From assembly GCA_019925095.2 (NCBI GenBank), contig CM034388.1:30076934-30140933 (forward strand): 64,000 nt of DNA. The letters run 5' to 3'. Position numbers and translations under genes: made by a program. Positions 10,945 through 20,205 of this stretch are shown here, one piece after another. The notes beneath the pieces are model-generated. The model had not been told where the DNA came from. It ran no database searches and was given only the letters and a program-made list of their open reading frames with translations. Each line of letters opens with the position of its first letter. Within the stretch, counting starts at the first letter, position 1. This DNA is from Dendrolimus kikuchii (taxonomy: Eukaryota > Arthropoda > Insecta > Lepidoptera > Lasiocampidae).

Positions 10945-11192
10945 TCTGGTTCCAGGATTTCGGTGAAATTATTTTTGTGAGTGTTCAAGTGGATCCCGGG
11001 ATGGTTTAGATTTACGATTAGACCTAGTAAGTGGCGCCGTTGAATACCTCTTTAACGGTGAGACCGATTTTGATGTTTTTTCTGTATTCTTTCAAGTAGA
11101 TTCGAGAATGGTTTAGATTAAAAATTGGTCCCGGTTGATGGCGCTGCAATCGGTTTCTAGAGGGCAAGACAACGTCTGCTGGGTAAAGCTAG

Positions 11193-11637
11193 TACATAAT
11201 ATATCCCAAAAACATGAATACCCTTTTTGTTGATCTCGTGCTTTGTGATTTTTTTGTAAAGACTCGTGTCGGCCACCTGGCGTCGCTCGCATCTATGGAC
11301 GCCCGTCGCCATTAATAACAGTTTACCCATAAGTAACCACACCCACAGATTCGCAGTTGAAAAAAGACAGATGTTCCTGGAATGTCTTGTAGTAAATACA
11401 TTTTTGTATATATCAAGGAATTTAGAGTAAACATATATTTAATTCATAGTTTTTTAATTATACTCTTACCAACCGTTAGTTTTTTTTAGAGTAAATACGT
11501 ATTACAATTTACTTTCGTTTTACGTTTATGTAGAAAAATATGCAATATATGGATTTTTATTAGAGATGCCACGAATTAAGAGTTATAAATGACAAGAATT
11601 TAATACATTATTGTTTGGAAATTTTTGAATTTTTTTA
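11193..11637. other. AT-rich spacer
   Basis: No feature recognised. Confidence 0.4.
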
Positions 11638-11762
11638 TCTATACTAATATTATAAAAAGGTAAAATTTGTGACGTTGTAAGGGGTAATCTCTGGATCTAC
11701 TAAACCTATTTTAAAAATTATTTTACTTAATATTTTCTTAAGTTTTCGCGACCCGTATACAT

Positions 11763-12489
11763 AATAAAACTACGTTTTAACGGTTTTAAGCGCGGTAATT
11801 TTATTTGATTTTGGTTTTTCCGACGTTTCGGCCACTTTTCAGTGGCCGTGATCACGGAAGACAAAGATGTCAAGTGTCAACGAGTATTGTTAAAGTTTTA
11901 TTTAGCCTACCGCCAACTTATTAATTTTAATTATTTAATTTTTAATTTTGTTTATGGTTATTATTTAATCTATGGGAGCCTAATCTAATTTACTACCGCT
12001 TCGCAACATGTTATGGCTTGAAGAGAAGAAGCGGCGCAAGAAACTCTTCAGCAAACATGCCTAGCTCTAATAATTTTATATAATATTAAAATGGGTGGAA
12101 GGAAAAATAAAAGTAATTATCAGTCAAGTTGGTTTGTGTTCCGTTGTACGCAGAAAGAGCTCACAGTGTCTTGAGGTCTGGCAGCTGGTTTTTGCTGGGT
12201 TTGGGTCTTAATAGTTTTGATAATTGGATCCCAAACAGGTGGTACTTGCCAACCATCTTCTCTATTGAAATTTGGGTGTTTTTTGATTTCAATAGCCTCA
12301 CGCATCATTCTAGGTATGAAACGATTCTCTTTCGCGAGGATTTGTGGGTTATCGAATCTGATGTAGTGGTTGGGTTTATCCAGCGTGTGTTCACTGATCG
12401 CAGACTTCGTAGACCTTGTGTGTTTCATGTCAGCAATGTGTTCTTTTACTCGTGTTTTTATGCTCCTCTTTGTTTGCCCAATGTATGAC
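11763..12489 (-). mobile_element. Penelope-like element, shorter inverted copy
   Basis: 727 bp, nearly identical to 12929-13657 in reverse. It codes on the minus strand for the GIY-YIG domain from SYIGQTKRS onward plus the whole 3' UTR. It joins the longer copy head to head at 12489/12490. A 35 bp stretch of unknown origin (11728-11762) lies between the target duplication and its tail. Confidence 0.88.
11818..11859 (-). ncRNA. Hammerhead-like motif, inverted Penelope copy
   Basis: Exact reverse complement of the motif at 13561-13602, with stem, loop and core unchanged. Confidence 0.5.
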
Positions 12490-13300
12490 AATGAACCCTG
12501 ACAATACTCTTGGTCATACGGTGTATAGGAAACCTACCCATACAGATAAATACCTTAATGGTTCGTCTCACCACCATCCTAGTCAGTTAGCTACCGTGGG
12601 CAAATCTTTGTTTCAGAGAGCACGGAAAATTTGTGACGAGAACCACATAGCTGGAGAGCTTCAGCATGTCAAGCGAGTTCTACAACGCAATCAGCTGAAG
12701 ACTCCACACCAACGTCACAAAGGCCCCAAACCACCTTCAGTTGAGCGGTGCCCTGCTACCCTACCCTACATCAAGGGGGTCACAGACAGAATTGGTCACA
12801 TCCTCAGGCGAGCTTCAATCAAAACATATTTCAAGCCGCAGAAAAAGATTACCCAATTTCTGAGACCTGTAAAATGCAATATCCCACTCCAGGATGCAGG
12901 GGTTTACAAGCTTGATTGTGAGTGTGGATTGTCATACATTGGGCAAACAAAGAGGAGCATAAAAACACGAGTAAAAGAACACATTGCTGACATGAAACAC
13001 ACAAGGTCTACGAAGTCTGCGATCAGTGAACACACGCTGGATAAACCCAACCACTACATCAGATTCGATAACCCACAAATCCTCGCGAAAGAGAATCGTT
13101 TCATACCTAGAATGATGCGTGAGGCTATTGAAATCAAAAAACACCCAAATTTCAATAGAGAAGATGGTTGGCAAGTACCACCTGTTTGGGATCCAATTAT
13201 CAAAACTATTAAGACACAAACCCAGCAAAAACTAGCTGCCAGACCTCAAGACACTGTGAGCTCTTTCTGCGTACAACGGAACACAAACCAACTTGACTGA
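12416..13300 (+). CDS. Penelope-like polyprotein C-terminus (RT end plus GIY-YIG endonuclease)
   Basis: Open frame of 294 residues. The first ~25 come from the inverted arm and are not native. From VYRKPTHTDKYLN (about residue 41) it matches the end of Penelope reverse transcriptase. A GIY-YIG nuclease follows: CECGLSYIGQTKRS near residues 168-181, with YIG at 174-176 and the Arg of the KTR motif. Acidic and basic stretches lead to REAIEIKKHPNFNREDGW. In the family this domain nicks target DNA to prime reverse transcription. The catalytic RT core (YxDD) is absent, so this copy cannot move by itself. A shorter frame of the same domain lies in reverse at 12120-12491. Confidence 0.88.
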   Translation: MCVSCQQCVLLLVFLCSSLFAQCMTMNPDNTLGHTVYRKPTHTDKYLNGSSHHHPSQLATVGKSLFQRARKICDENHIAGELQHVKRVLQRNQLKTPHQRHKGPKPPSVERCPATLPYIKGVTDRIGHILRRASIKTYFKPQKKITQFLRPVKCNIPLQDAGVYKLDCECGLSYIGQTKRSIKTRVKEHIADMKHTRSTKSAISEHTLDKPNHYIRFDNPQILAKENRFIPRMMREAIEIKKHPNFNREDGWQVPPVWDPIIKTIKTQTQQKLAARPQDTVSSFCVQRNTNQLD

Positions 13301-13657
13301 TAATTACTTTTATTTTTCCTTCCACCCATTTTAATATTATATAAAATTATTAGAGCTAGGCATGTTTGCTGAAGAGTTTCTTGCGCCGCTTCTTCTCTTC
13401 AAGCCATAACATGTTGCGAAGCGGTAGTAAATTAGATTAGGCTCCCATAGATTAAATAATAACCATAAACAAAATGAAAAATTAAATAATTAAAATTAAT
13501 AAGTTGGCGGTAGGCTAAATAAAACTTTAACAATACTCGTTGACACTTGACATCTTTGTCTTCCGTGATCACGGCCACTGAAAAGTGGCCGAAACGTCGG
13601 AAAAACCAAAATCAAATAAAATTACCGCGCTTAAAACCGTTAAAACGTAGTTTTATT
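12490..13657 (+). mobile_element. Penelope-like element, longer copy
   Basis: 5'-truncated copy keeping the end of the reverse transcriptase, the GIY-YIG domain and the 3' UTR. The UTR ends in CGTAGTTTTATT and holds the GAAACGTC motif. Penelope-like elements are known for inverted or tandem partial copies at one insertion, which fits this pair. Related tails lie at 17430-17742 and 38755-39250. Confidence 0.9.
13561..13602 (+). ncRNA. Hammerhead-ribozyme-like motif in Penelope 3' region
   Basis: TTCC - GTGATCA - C - stem GGCCACT/AGTGGCC with GAAA loop - GAAACGTC - GGAA. The two outer blocks pair as a short stem I, and ACGT could form a two-strand stem III in a dimer. The usual CUGAUGA box reads GUGAUCA, a 3C/8G to 3G/8C swap. 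Same motif reversed at 11818-11859, and at 17641-17682 and 39160-39201. Cleavage is untested. Confidence 0.5.
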
Positions 13658-13772
13658 AATTATTTTACTGTTTGAAAGCTAAGTAAACAGGGAGTGTCAT
13701 AGGCTATATAACATGACGCTATATACCACGGGAACGGGACAGAGTGCGTTTGAAACCGCGCAGGGCCGCTAG

Positions 13773-13891
13773 TATAAGATGTAAAAGAAAATATTATATG
13801 TAATACATGTAATAAAATATATCGAACATGGTAAAAATCTATCGCCTCTGCCAACATCAGAATAAAATGTATTGAATACCGTCTATATATA
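13773..13891. other. Spacer
   Basis: Short AT-rich gap between the Helitron and the LINE. Nothing recognised. Confidence 0.4.
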
Positions 13892-14520
13892 AAGCTTGCC
13901 TCCAAGAAGCTGGGAGTGCTAAACCGGTCCAAGCAGTATCTCACTCAGCGGCAACGCCTTGTGCTTTATAAGGCCCAGGTGAGGCCGCATATGGAGTACT
14001 GCTCACATTTGTGGGCTGGAGCACCCGCCTACCAGCTAAATCCCCTGGACAGCATTCAACGTCGAGCCGTTCGCATTGTCGACGATCCCACACTCACAGA
14101 CGGCTTGGATACGCTTGGCCTTCGGAGAGACTTCGCGTCTCTTTGCGTATTCTACCGACTATACAATGGGGAGTGTTCCGAGGAACTGTTTAGAATGGTG
14201 CCTTCGTCTTCTTTCTACCACCGCACCGCACGCCATCGGCTGGGCGTTCACCCCCACTTCCTAGAGCCGCTTCGCTCTCGTACGCAACGTTTCTCTAGAA
14301 CGTTTCTCTTGCGCATCGTGGGGATTTGGAATGAGCTCCCAGCCGTGGTTTTCCCACAGCGCTACGATATGGGTCTTTTTAAAAAGGGCGTCGTAAAATT
14401 TCTTCGAGGCCGGCAGCGCGTTGATTACACCTCTGGTGTTGTAAACGTCTATAGGCGACGGTAACCGCTTTCCATCAAGTGGGCCGTCTGCTTGTCTGCT
14501 GTACTCCAGCAATAAAAAAA
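13892..14520 (+). pseudogene. Jockey/CR1-like LINE, C-terminal reverse transcriptase region and 3' UTR
   Basis: An open frame of about 190 codons to the stop at 14464. Visible family motifs: LYKAQVRPHMEYCSHLWAGA, QRRAVRIVDDP, LGLRRDFASLCVFYRLYNGE, WNELPAVVFP and FKKGVVKFLRGRQ. This is the region after the catalytic core of Jockey/CR1 reverse transcriptases; the polymerase and endonuclease are gone. The 3' UTR is short and ends GCAATAAAAAAA. The final codons (GVVNVYRRR) and UTR match the SINE-A 3' end. A decayed partner lies in reverse at 63230-63472. Confidence 0.85.
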
Positions 14521-14634
14521 ATATACAATTGAGAGATTTTCAATTATAACCTACACAATTACCACAGCATATTAGAGATAAATATTATTACATATTATTA
14601 TGATAAATTATAGAGAACTACTCGACACAAAATA

Positions 14635-15163
14635 TTCAATTATGGGCCAGAAGGCCCAGCTCGCCGTAAACAACGCGGTGCAGGTACCTACGCTCACGTA
14701 TGGAAGTGAGACTTGGGTATGGAAGAGAGAGCATGAAAGTAGAGAAAACGCGGTCGAGATGCGAGCACTGCGCAAAATCTGCGGAGTGACGCTCGCGGAC
14801 CGCGTTCGTAATACCGAAGTAAGAAAGAGAGTTGGTCTGAAAGAGAGTGTCGGGGTGAAGGTAAGGAAAGGAATGCTCCGGTGGTTCGGGCATGTGGAAA
14901 GAATGACTAAACAGATATACAATGCAAAAGTGGATGGATGCAGAAGTCGTGGAAGGCCACGACACACCTTCCATGATCAAATTGATCGTGTACTAACAGA
15001 AGGTGATGTCAGGAGCCTTAAGAACAGACGAGCGTGCATGACAAGAGTTATGAATGTCAAAGAAGCAAGTGAGGTGTGTAAGAATAAGCCTTAATGGCGC
15101 TCTGTTGTTCGTGCCTACCCCGCAAGGGAGCTGGCGTGAAGTTATGTATGTATGTATGTAATA
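14635..15163 (+). pseudogene. RTE-B LINE, longest + strand copy
   Basis: Encodes VPTLTYGSETWVWKREHES, MRALRKICGVTLADRVRN, GMLRWFGHVERM, GRPRHTFHDQIDRVL and RRACMTRVMNVKEA, then a stop (TAA for AAA) before WRSVVRAYPARELA. It is the C-terminus of an RTE-like reverse transcriptase; the polymerase core is missing. Four codons (HDER) are deleted compared with other copies. Ends GTGAAGTT(ATGT)n, the short-tandem tail typical of RTE elements. Confidence 0.85.
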
Positions 15164-15524
15164 TTCAATTAAGGAAATGGCCGATTGTATCGTTTAGAAA
15201 TAAGAGGGTATATAACAAAATTCATTATGAACCTTAAAAAGAAAACTTGACAAGAACAATTATGCAACTAAATAAATGTAACACATATGTAGCAAAAACA
15301 GTGGTTAATCTGAACCATAAACCGCTTGGTCCCAGACATCGCTTAATGGAAGGTAGTAAAACTAAACGAAACTGCGCTTACTAGGTGCTGCTGTTTGATT
15401 ACATTTACGGCCCCATCGGCCGGCGGCAATCTGCGGTCCCTCCGCACCCCGCACTTGCGGCCTATGTTCAGATAAACAATACGGTCAGCAAATAAATTAA
15501 CTCCCGAAACCTAATTTATATATT
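15164..15524. other. Spacer with a GC-rich patch
   Basis: 15405-15470 is GC-rich (GGCCCCATCGGCCGGCGG) in AT-rich surroundings, with no frame or family recognised. Confidence 0.4.
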
Positions 15525-15834
15525 CTTTTTTATTGCAAGAGTTCAGCAGACAGGCAGACGGCCCACTTGATGGAAAGCGGTTACCATCGCCTATGGACAT
15601 TTGCAACACCAAAGGTGCTACAAATGCGCTGCTGCTCGCTTAAGGGAGACTGGAACCTGGTCACTAATGCCGGAACACAACTCAAGGTTGTTATGGAGAC
15701 ATACTTTAGACCAGGGGTGGTAGCGATCCAGTCGGGCAATTGCCCTACCACCTGGCTGTGGGTTGTTTGGTCGCCTCTTACGACAGGCCGCCCGGCTGCA
15801 GGAAATTGTATCCTTTCTCCGTTCCTGTACGGAT
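15525..15834 (-). mobile_element. SINE-A, full length
   Basis: Complete minus-strand copy with poly(T) at 15525. Minor changes only. Confidence 0.9.
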
Positions 15835-15867
15835 ATTACTATAGCTCATACGTTGTTGCCGTTTTTT

Positions 15868-15929
15868 ATTGCCTGAAGCGGGTAAACAGGCAGACGAGCC
15901 ACCTGGTGTAAGGTGGTGATCATCTTTTG
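15868..15929 (-). mobile_element. Related LINE/SINE tail fragment
   Basis: TTTTTTATTGCCTGAAGCGG..AGACGAGCCACCTGGTG resembles, but is not, the SINE-A tail. It looks like the tail of a sister family and abuts a SINE-A in the opposite direction. Confidence 0.5.
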
Positions 15930-16138
15930 CCAGGTGGTAGGGCATTTGCCCAACTGGATAGCTACTACCCCTGGTTTAAAGTATGTCGCCATAACAACCT
16001 TGAGTTGTGTTCTAGTCTCCCTTAAGAGAGCAGCAGCGCATTTGTACCACCTTTGGTGTTGCAAATATGCATAGGCGATGCTAACCGCATTCCATCAAAT
16101 GGGCCGTCTGCCTGTCTGCTGAACTCCTGCAATATAAA
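15930..16138 (+). mobile_element. SINE-A, 5' truncated
   Basis: Starts at GCCAGGTGGTAGGGC and runs to CTCCTGCAATA. Lacks the first ~75 bp and ~30 bp near the GTGACCAGG block. Confidence 0.82.
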
Positions 16139-16533
16139 AGCTATGGAAGTTTGCAACAGTTGAGGCGATGCGAATGTGCTGCCTGTCTAACAAACAAACA
16201 AAATTACTTCAAGACTAACAGTTTCACGCCGATACTCTGTGAGAGTGTAATATCACGCTAATCGAGCTGGCACTAAGAGCTATAATCAAGACCATTCCAG
16301 TGTGACTTTACCACGACTAGTTGTAATACTATTATGACACTGCAACTGAATTAGATAAATCTGTCTTTCCTCAAAAATGACTTACTTTTTTTGTATTAAT
16401 TTTTTACGTTCGGTTTCAAGTCATAAGTCCAAGTGTGTTATTTTAACTATAATATTCCGATAGGATTATAATAGAATCATGGAGTTTCACAATTTACAAA
16501 AAAAAAAAATGCCTGAATTGTTTTTAATATTTA
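16139..16533. other. Spacer with a SINE-like relic
   Basis: Near 16140-16190, GTTTGCAACAGTTGAGGCG and TGTGCTGCCTGTCTAA faintly resemble SINE-A tail blocks. Otherwise nothing. Confidence 0.35.
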
Positions 16534-16695
16534 CTAGCTGTGCCCGCGACTTCGACCGCGTGCAATTTCTTTTCGCGGAACACTAAAAAAAGTATCCTAA
16601 GTTACTAATTAAAACATCAGCTATCTGCCAGTGAAAGTCTCGTCAAAATCGGTTCAGCCGTATCAGAGATTAGCCGGAATATCCACATATATGTA
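16534..16695 (-). mobile_element. Helitron fragment, 3' end
   Basis: Reversed CTAG at 16534, then GCTGTGCCCGCGACTTCGACCGCG, the terminal hairpin region. The body has TCGTCAAAATCGGTTCAGCC, related to 55310-55480. Confidence 0.65.
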
Positions 16696-16697
16696 CA

Positions 16698-16805
16698 TAG
16701 GAATAGGAAGTAAAATTAATTTTTAACTTACATGTATGATCTTCAAAAAGTGTTCTCCAGTGCAACTTATTTTAAATAAAAACTTTTGAATTTGATTTTG
16801 AATAT
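16698..16805 (+). mobile_element. Element H tail
   Basis: GAATAGGAAGTAAAATTAAT, CTTCAAAAAGTGTTCTCCA and AAACTTTTGAATTTG match the 30345-30765 element in reverse. Confidence 0.65.
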
Positions 16806-17232
16806 AATTCGGATTCGGACAGAGAGACAAAAATCTAAATATTGCATTTTCAAAATCTCCTGGTCCCAATTATCCCCCTCAGAGTTTATCATTTTCTAAT
16901 GTTGACATTACAAAGAGACACTTCAATTTTATTTATTTGTATAGATCGGCGAATGTTTCTGCTATCCCTACTCCACTAACTAACTACTAAAGGATTTATG
17001 TAGTGAGATGCGTTCATCCGCCGCATAGCGGTTGTTAACTATTATTGACCAAACTATTAAGTCCTATAATCCAATTCTTTCTGTTTTCACCTTTAGTACA
17101 ATTAACAACAGCTAAAGCATTATAAGAACAATATTAAACAGGTGTATGCATACTGTGGGGGCTATAACCCACGGGTAATATGCTGGTTTGGTAATTGTGG
17201 ACTGTATGGGAGAGATATCACCTAGATCCTTG
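16806..17232. other. Spacer, nothing recognised
   Basis: AT-rich sequence without a supported feature. Confidence 0.4.
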
Positions 17233-17427
17233 GACTAGAAAAGTAGAAGTAGTTTCACCCGTGCTCTGTCCTGCTCCCGTGGTATATAGCGTCATGTTAT
17301 ATAGCCTATAACACTCTCTGTTAACGTAGCTTTCCAACAGTAAAAGAATTTTTAAAATCGGTTTAGTAGATCCAGAGATTACCCCCTACAACCTTACAAA
17401 CTTTACCTCTTTAAATATTTGTATAGA
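17233..17427 (-). mobile_element. Helitron, unbroken relative of the 11638 copy
   Basis: In reverse it starts TCTATACAAATATTTAAAGA and shows, without a break, the blocks that flank the Penelope pair at 11638-13772. The 3' end lacks a clear CTAG. Confidence 0.7.
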
Positions 17428-17429
17428 TT

Positions 17430-17742
17430 ATTAGAGCTAAGGATGTTTGCTGAAGAGTTTCTTGCGCCGCTTCTTCAATTCAAGCCGCAACATGTTGCGA
17501 AGCGATGGTAAATTAGATTAGGCTCCCATAGAGTATATAATAACCATAAACAAAATTAAAACTAAATAATTAAAATGAACAAGTTGGCGGTAGGCTAAAT
17601 AAAATTGTAACAATACTCATTGCCACTAGACATCTTTGTCTTCCGTGATCATGGCTACTGAAAAGTGGCCGAAACGTCGGACTAATAAAAATCAATTAAA
17701 TAACGCGCTTAAAACCGTTAAAACGTAGTTTTATTATATTAC
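17430..17742 (+). mobile_element. Penelope-like element, 3' UTR copy
   Basis: 5'-truncated copy holding only the UTR: the ~65 bp GTTTGCTGAAGAGTTTCTTG module, the GTGATCA/GAAACGTC motif (17641-17682) and the CGTAGTTTTATT terminus. It starts directly after the 5' end of a reversed Helitron. Confidence 0.82.
17641..17682 (+). ncRNA. Hammerhead-like motif, Penelope copy 3
   Basis: Core GTGATCA and GAAACGTC unchanged. Stem II reads GGCTACT/AGTGGCC, where one G-C pair becomes G-U, so pairing is kept. Stem I is three pairs plus a mismatch. Confidence 0.45.
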
Positions 17743-17823
17743 TATCTCAATCGTAGGTTTGCCTGATTTCGGTATTCAGTTAATTCCAATGTGGCATAGG
17801 TATTTCTAACCGAACTCTCATGT

Positions 17824-18234
17824 TATAAATAACCACTTTCCATCACGTTGGTCTGAAAGAGAGTGTCGGGGTGAAGGTAAGGAAAGGAATGCTCCGGTGG
17901 TTTGGGCATGTGAAAGAATGACTAAACAGATATACAATTCAAAAGTGGATGGATGCAGAAGTCGTGGAAATTCACGACACACCTTCCCTGATCAAATTGA
18001 TCGTGTACTAGCAGAAGGTGATGTCAGGAGTCTTAAGAACAGACGAGCGTGCATGACAAGAGTTATGAATGTCAAAGAAGCAAGTGAGGTGTGTAAGAAT
18101 AAGCCTAAATAGCGCTCTGTTGTTCGTGCCTACCCCGCAAGGGAACTGGCGTGAAGTTATGTATGTATGTACTTTCCATCAGAGGGGCTGACAGCCTGGC
18201 TGATGTACTTCTTCAACTATAAAAAAAAACAGTA
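17824..18234 (+). mobile_element. LINE/SINE-A-type tail split by RTE-B
   Basis: AACCACTTTCCATCA before and ACTTTCCATCAGAGGGGCTG..poly(A) after the RTE-B copy are halves of one tail of the SINE-A/LINE type. ACTTTCCATCA is present on both sides. Confidence 0.7.
17846..18170 (+). mobile_element. RTE-B copy with 11 bp target duplication
   Basis: Runs from GTTGGTCTGAAAGAGAGTG to (ATGT)n. Exact 11 bp direct repeats, ACTTTCCATCA, flank it at 17835-17845 and 18171-18181. This fixes the true 3' end of RTE-B at the ATGT repeat. One base is lost near GCATGTGAAAGAATG, breaking the frame. Confidence 0.9.
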
Positions 18235-18240
18235 TGTTGT

Positions 18241-18773
18241 TTGTATGATAATTTCGGCCTTCATAGCAAAACGGTTTCTCAATGATGAAACTCAGTCGAA
18301 TCTATTTCAGTATTACCGGATGAATTGATTGCTTTGGCGCTTAATTTACGATTCATCAATTATATGAATTATGACGCGGAACAACGCTTTGGTTATAATT
18401 ATTATTTATGATACTAAGTATTTGTTCGTAAATTACCACATTTGTTTATATTATAGTTGATTAATGACCCGTTCTTATATCGTACCGACCTTTCATTTGC
18501 CTTATTATCTGTTAAAATTTGACATAAGCTTCACTTGTATGAACAAGTAATGTCAAAATTCAACCGATAATTAGGTAAGCGAATGAATAGTGTAATATAG
18601 GAACCGGCTATAAACTGTTTTTTTTTAAATACTTATAAGTAATCAAAAGGTTAGGCCCTCTAGAGGGCGAAAAAATAGGCATTTTTGACGATATATTTAA
18701 AAAGAAAACTACAAAATTAATCGAGGTCATAAAAAGGTGCTAAATGTCAGTGACTGTATACCATAATTTTTTA
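18241..18773. other. AT-rich stretch
   Basis: No gene or repeat recognised. Confidence 0.45.
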
Positions 18774-18988
18774 CATACATATATATATACATAACTTCAT
18801 GCCAGTTCCCTTGCGGGGTAGGCACGGACAACAGAGCGCCATTTAGGTTTATTCTTACACACCTCACTTGCTTCTTTGACATTCATAACTCTTGTCATGC
18901 ACGCTCGTTTGTTCTTAAGGCTCCTGACATCACCTTCTGCTAGTACACGATCAATTTGGTCATGGAAGGTGTGTCGTGGCCTTCCACA
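18774..18988 (-). mobile_element. RTE-B 3' fragment
   Basis: Reverse copy from (CATA)n to CTTCCACA, covering the C-terminal ~65 codons. Belongs to the GGCGCTCT/AAGAAGCAAG subfamily. Confidence 0.85.
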
Positions 18989-19045
18989 TATATATTAGTA
19001 TATTATATCTATTGCATACCTACCGAGTTTCTGTCCATCCAAAGG

Positions 19046-19168
19046 TTGTCTGGAAGAAATCGCTCCCAGCGATCAGACCGCCATTGTATTTATCATTACG
19101 ACTGTATGTATGAATTTATTTTGTAAAATTGTGTGCAATAAAGTATATTCTATTGTATTCTATTCTAT
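19046..19168 (+). mobile_element. LINE 3' tail with hairpin
   Basis: GGTTGTCTGGAAGAAATCGC TCCCAGCGATCAGACCGCC is the conserved tail hairpin, followed by GTGTGCAATAAAGTA and TATTC repeats. Same class as 3368-3486. Confidence 0.7.
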
Positions 19169-19896
19169 TTATTTTATTTAAGTTTATGGCTTGGCAGCTA
19201 GATCTTTAAGCCAGATCTTAGTTTACAATATAGTTTCTTCATTTTCTTAGGCCTATGTGTAGCACAGCTGAACTGTAGGTAATCAGCTAGTGCCATTCAA
19301 CGGAGTTCTTGTGACAACTCAAAAGGCCACATTTGACTATACAGTTCACATTTCTCACAAAACACATAATGACTACTCAAAAACTATCAATATCCTACAA
19401 CTATTGTTCGTTTTAGAGAAATTTTAAACATTTTTAGAAAATAAAACTGCACAGCACAACATCTCCTTTCAGTTCCCGCCAAAAACTCCAATGTATTCTA
19501 TTCTAATTGTAAAATGAAACAAATTACGTGTCAATAAAGCGACTATAAAGAGTATAATTTGATAGCAATTGCACAGTGTTAGGTTACAGGCCAGCCCAGC
19601 AATAAAATTGTCGCCCTGCTTTTGGCGGTTTATTGTGTTAATAACGCGACTGGTTGCAATACATCGCGTCGTTGTTGGTTTAATTAAAAAAAACTTTTAT
19701 ATAATACTTTTATTTATATTTGGCAACAATGTATTTCGTAATTTAAATAATAATGATTTAGAATATGTCAAGCTGAAATTACATGGGTTCGTTTCTTTCT
19801 GGCTTTTAATTTATATAGAAAAGGTTGTGAGGAAAATTAGACGTAACTGTTATGAATTAACATCACGCAGGGTAAATATAGAGGGGCAGATTGCAA
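19169..19896. other. Spacer, nothing recognised
   Basis: A 114-codon frame (19569-19913) runs into the SINE-A poly(T) and has no motif; I treat it as chance. Confidence 0.4.
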
Positions 19897-20205
19897 TTTT
19901 TTTTATTGCATGAGTTCAGCAGACAGGCAGACGGCCCACTTGTTGAAAAGCGGTTACATCGCCTATAGACATTATAACACCAAAGGTGCTACAAATGCGC
20001 TGCTGCTCTCTTAAGGGAGACTGGAACCTGGTCACTAATGCCGGAACACAACTCAAGGTTGTTATGGCAACATACTCTAGACCAGGGGTGGTAGCCATCC
20101 AGTCGGGCAAATGCCCTACCACGTGGCTGTGGGTTGTTTTGTCGCCTCTTACGACAGGCCGCCCGGCCGCAGGAAATTGTATTCTTTCTCCGTTCCTGCA
20201 CGGAT
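19897..20205 (-). mobile_element. SINE-A, full length
   Basis: Complete minus-strand copy. Small deletions near the poly(A) end (TGTTGAAAAGC for TGATGGAAAGC). Confidence 0.9.

Larger units (their letters stand above)
10157..11192 (+). mobile_element. Helitron Hel-2 with two nested insertions
   Basis: Starts TCTATATATATAAAAC after A and ends at CTAG (11189-11192) followed by T. The body keeps Hel-2 phrases such as GATGGCGCTGCAATC and AACGTCTGC near the end. It has been invaded by RTE-B (10291-10409) and SINE-A (10632-10944). Non-coding. Confidence 0.65.
11638..13772 (+). mobile_element. Helitron split by a Penelope pair
   Basis: 5' part 11638-11727 starts TCTATACTAATATTATA after A. The 3' part 13670-13772 ends GGGCCGCTAG before T. 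The unbroken order of the same sequences is seen in reverse at 17233-17427, which proves the interruption. AATTATTTTACT at 11716-11727 and 13658-13669 is the 12 bp target duplication of the Penelope insertion. Confidence 0.8.

Noticed and set aside
12129..12488. 119-codon + strand frame
   Set aside because: It is the reverse of the GIY-YIG coding strand in the inverted Penelope copy; no independent motif.
15405..15470. CpG-island-like promoter
   Set aside because: Too short, no start signals or adjacent gene.
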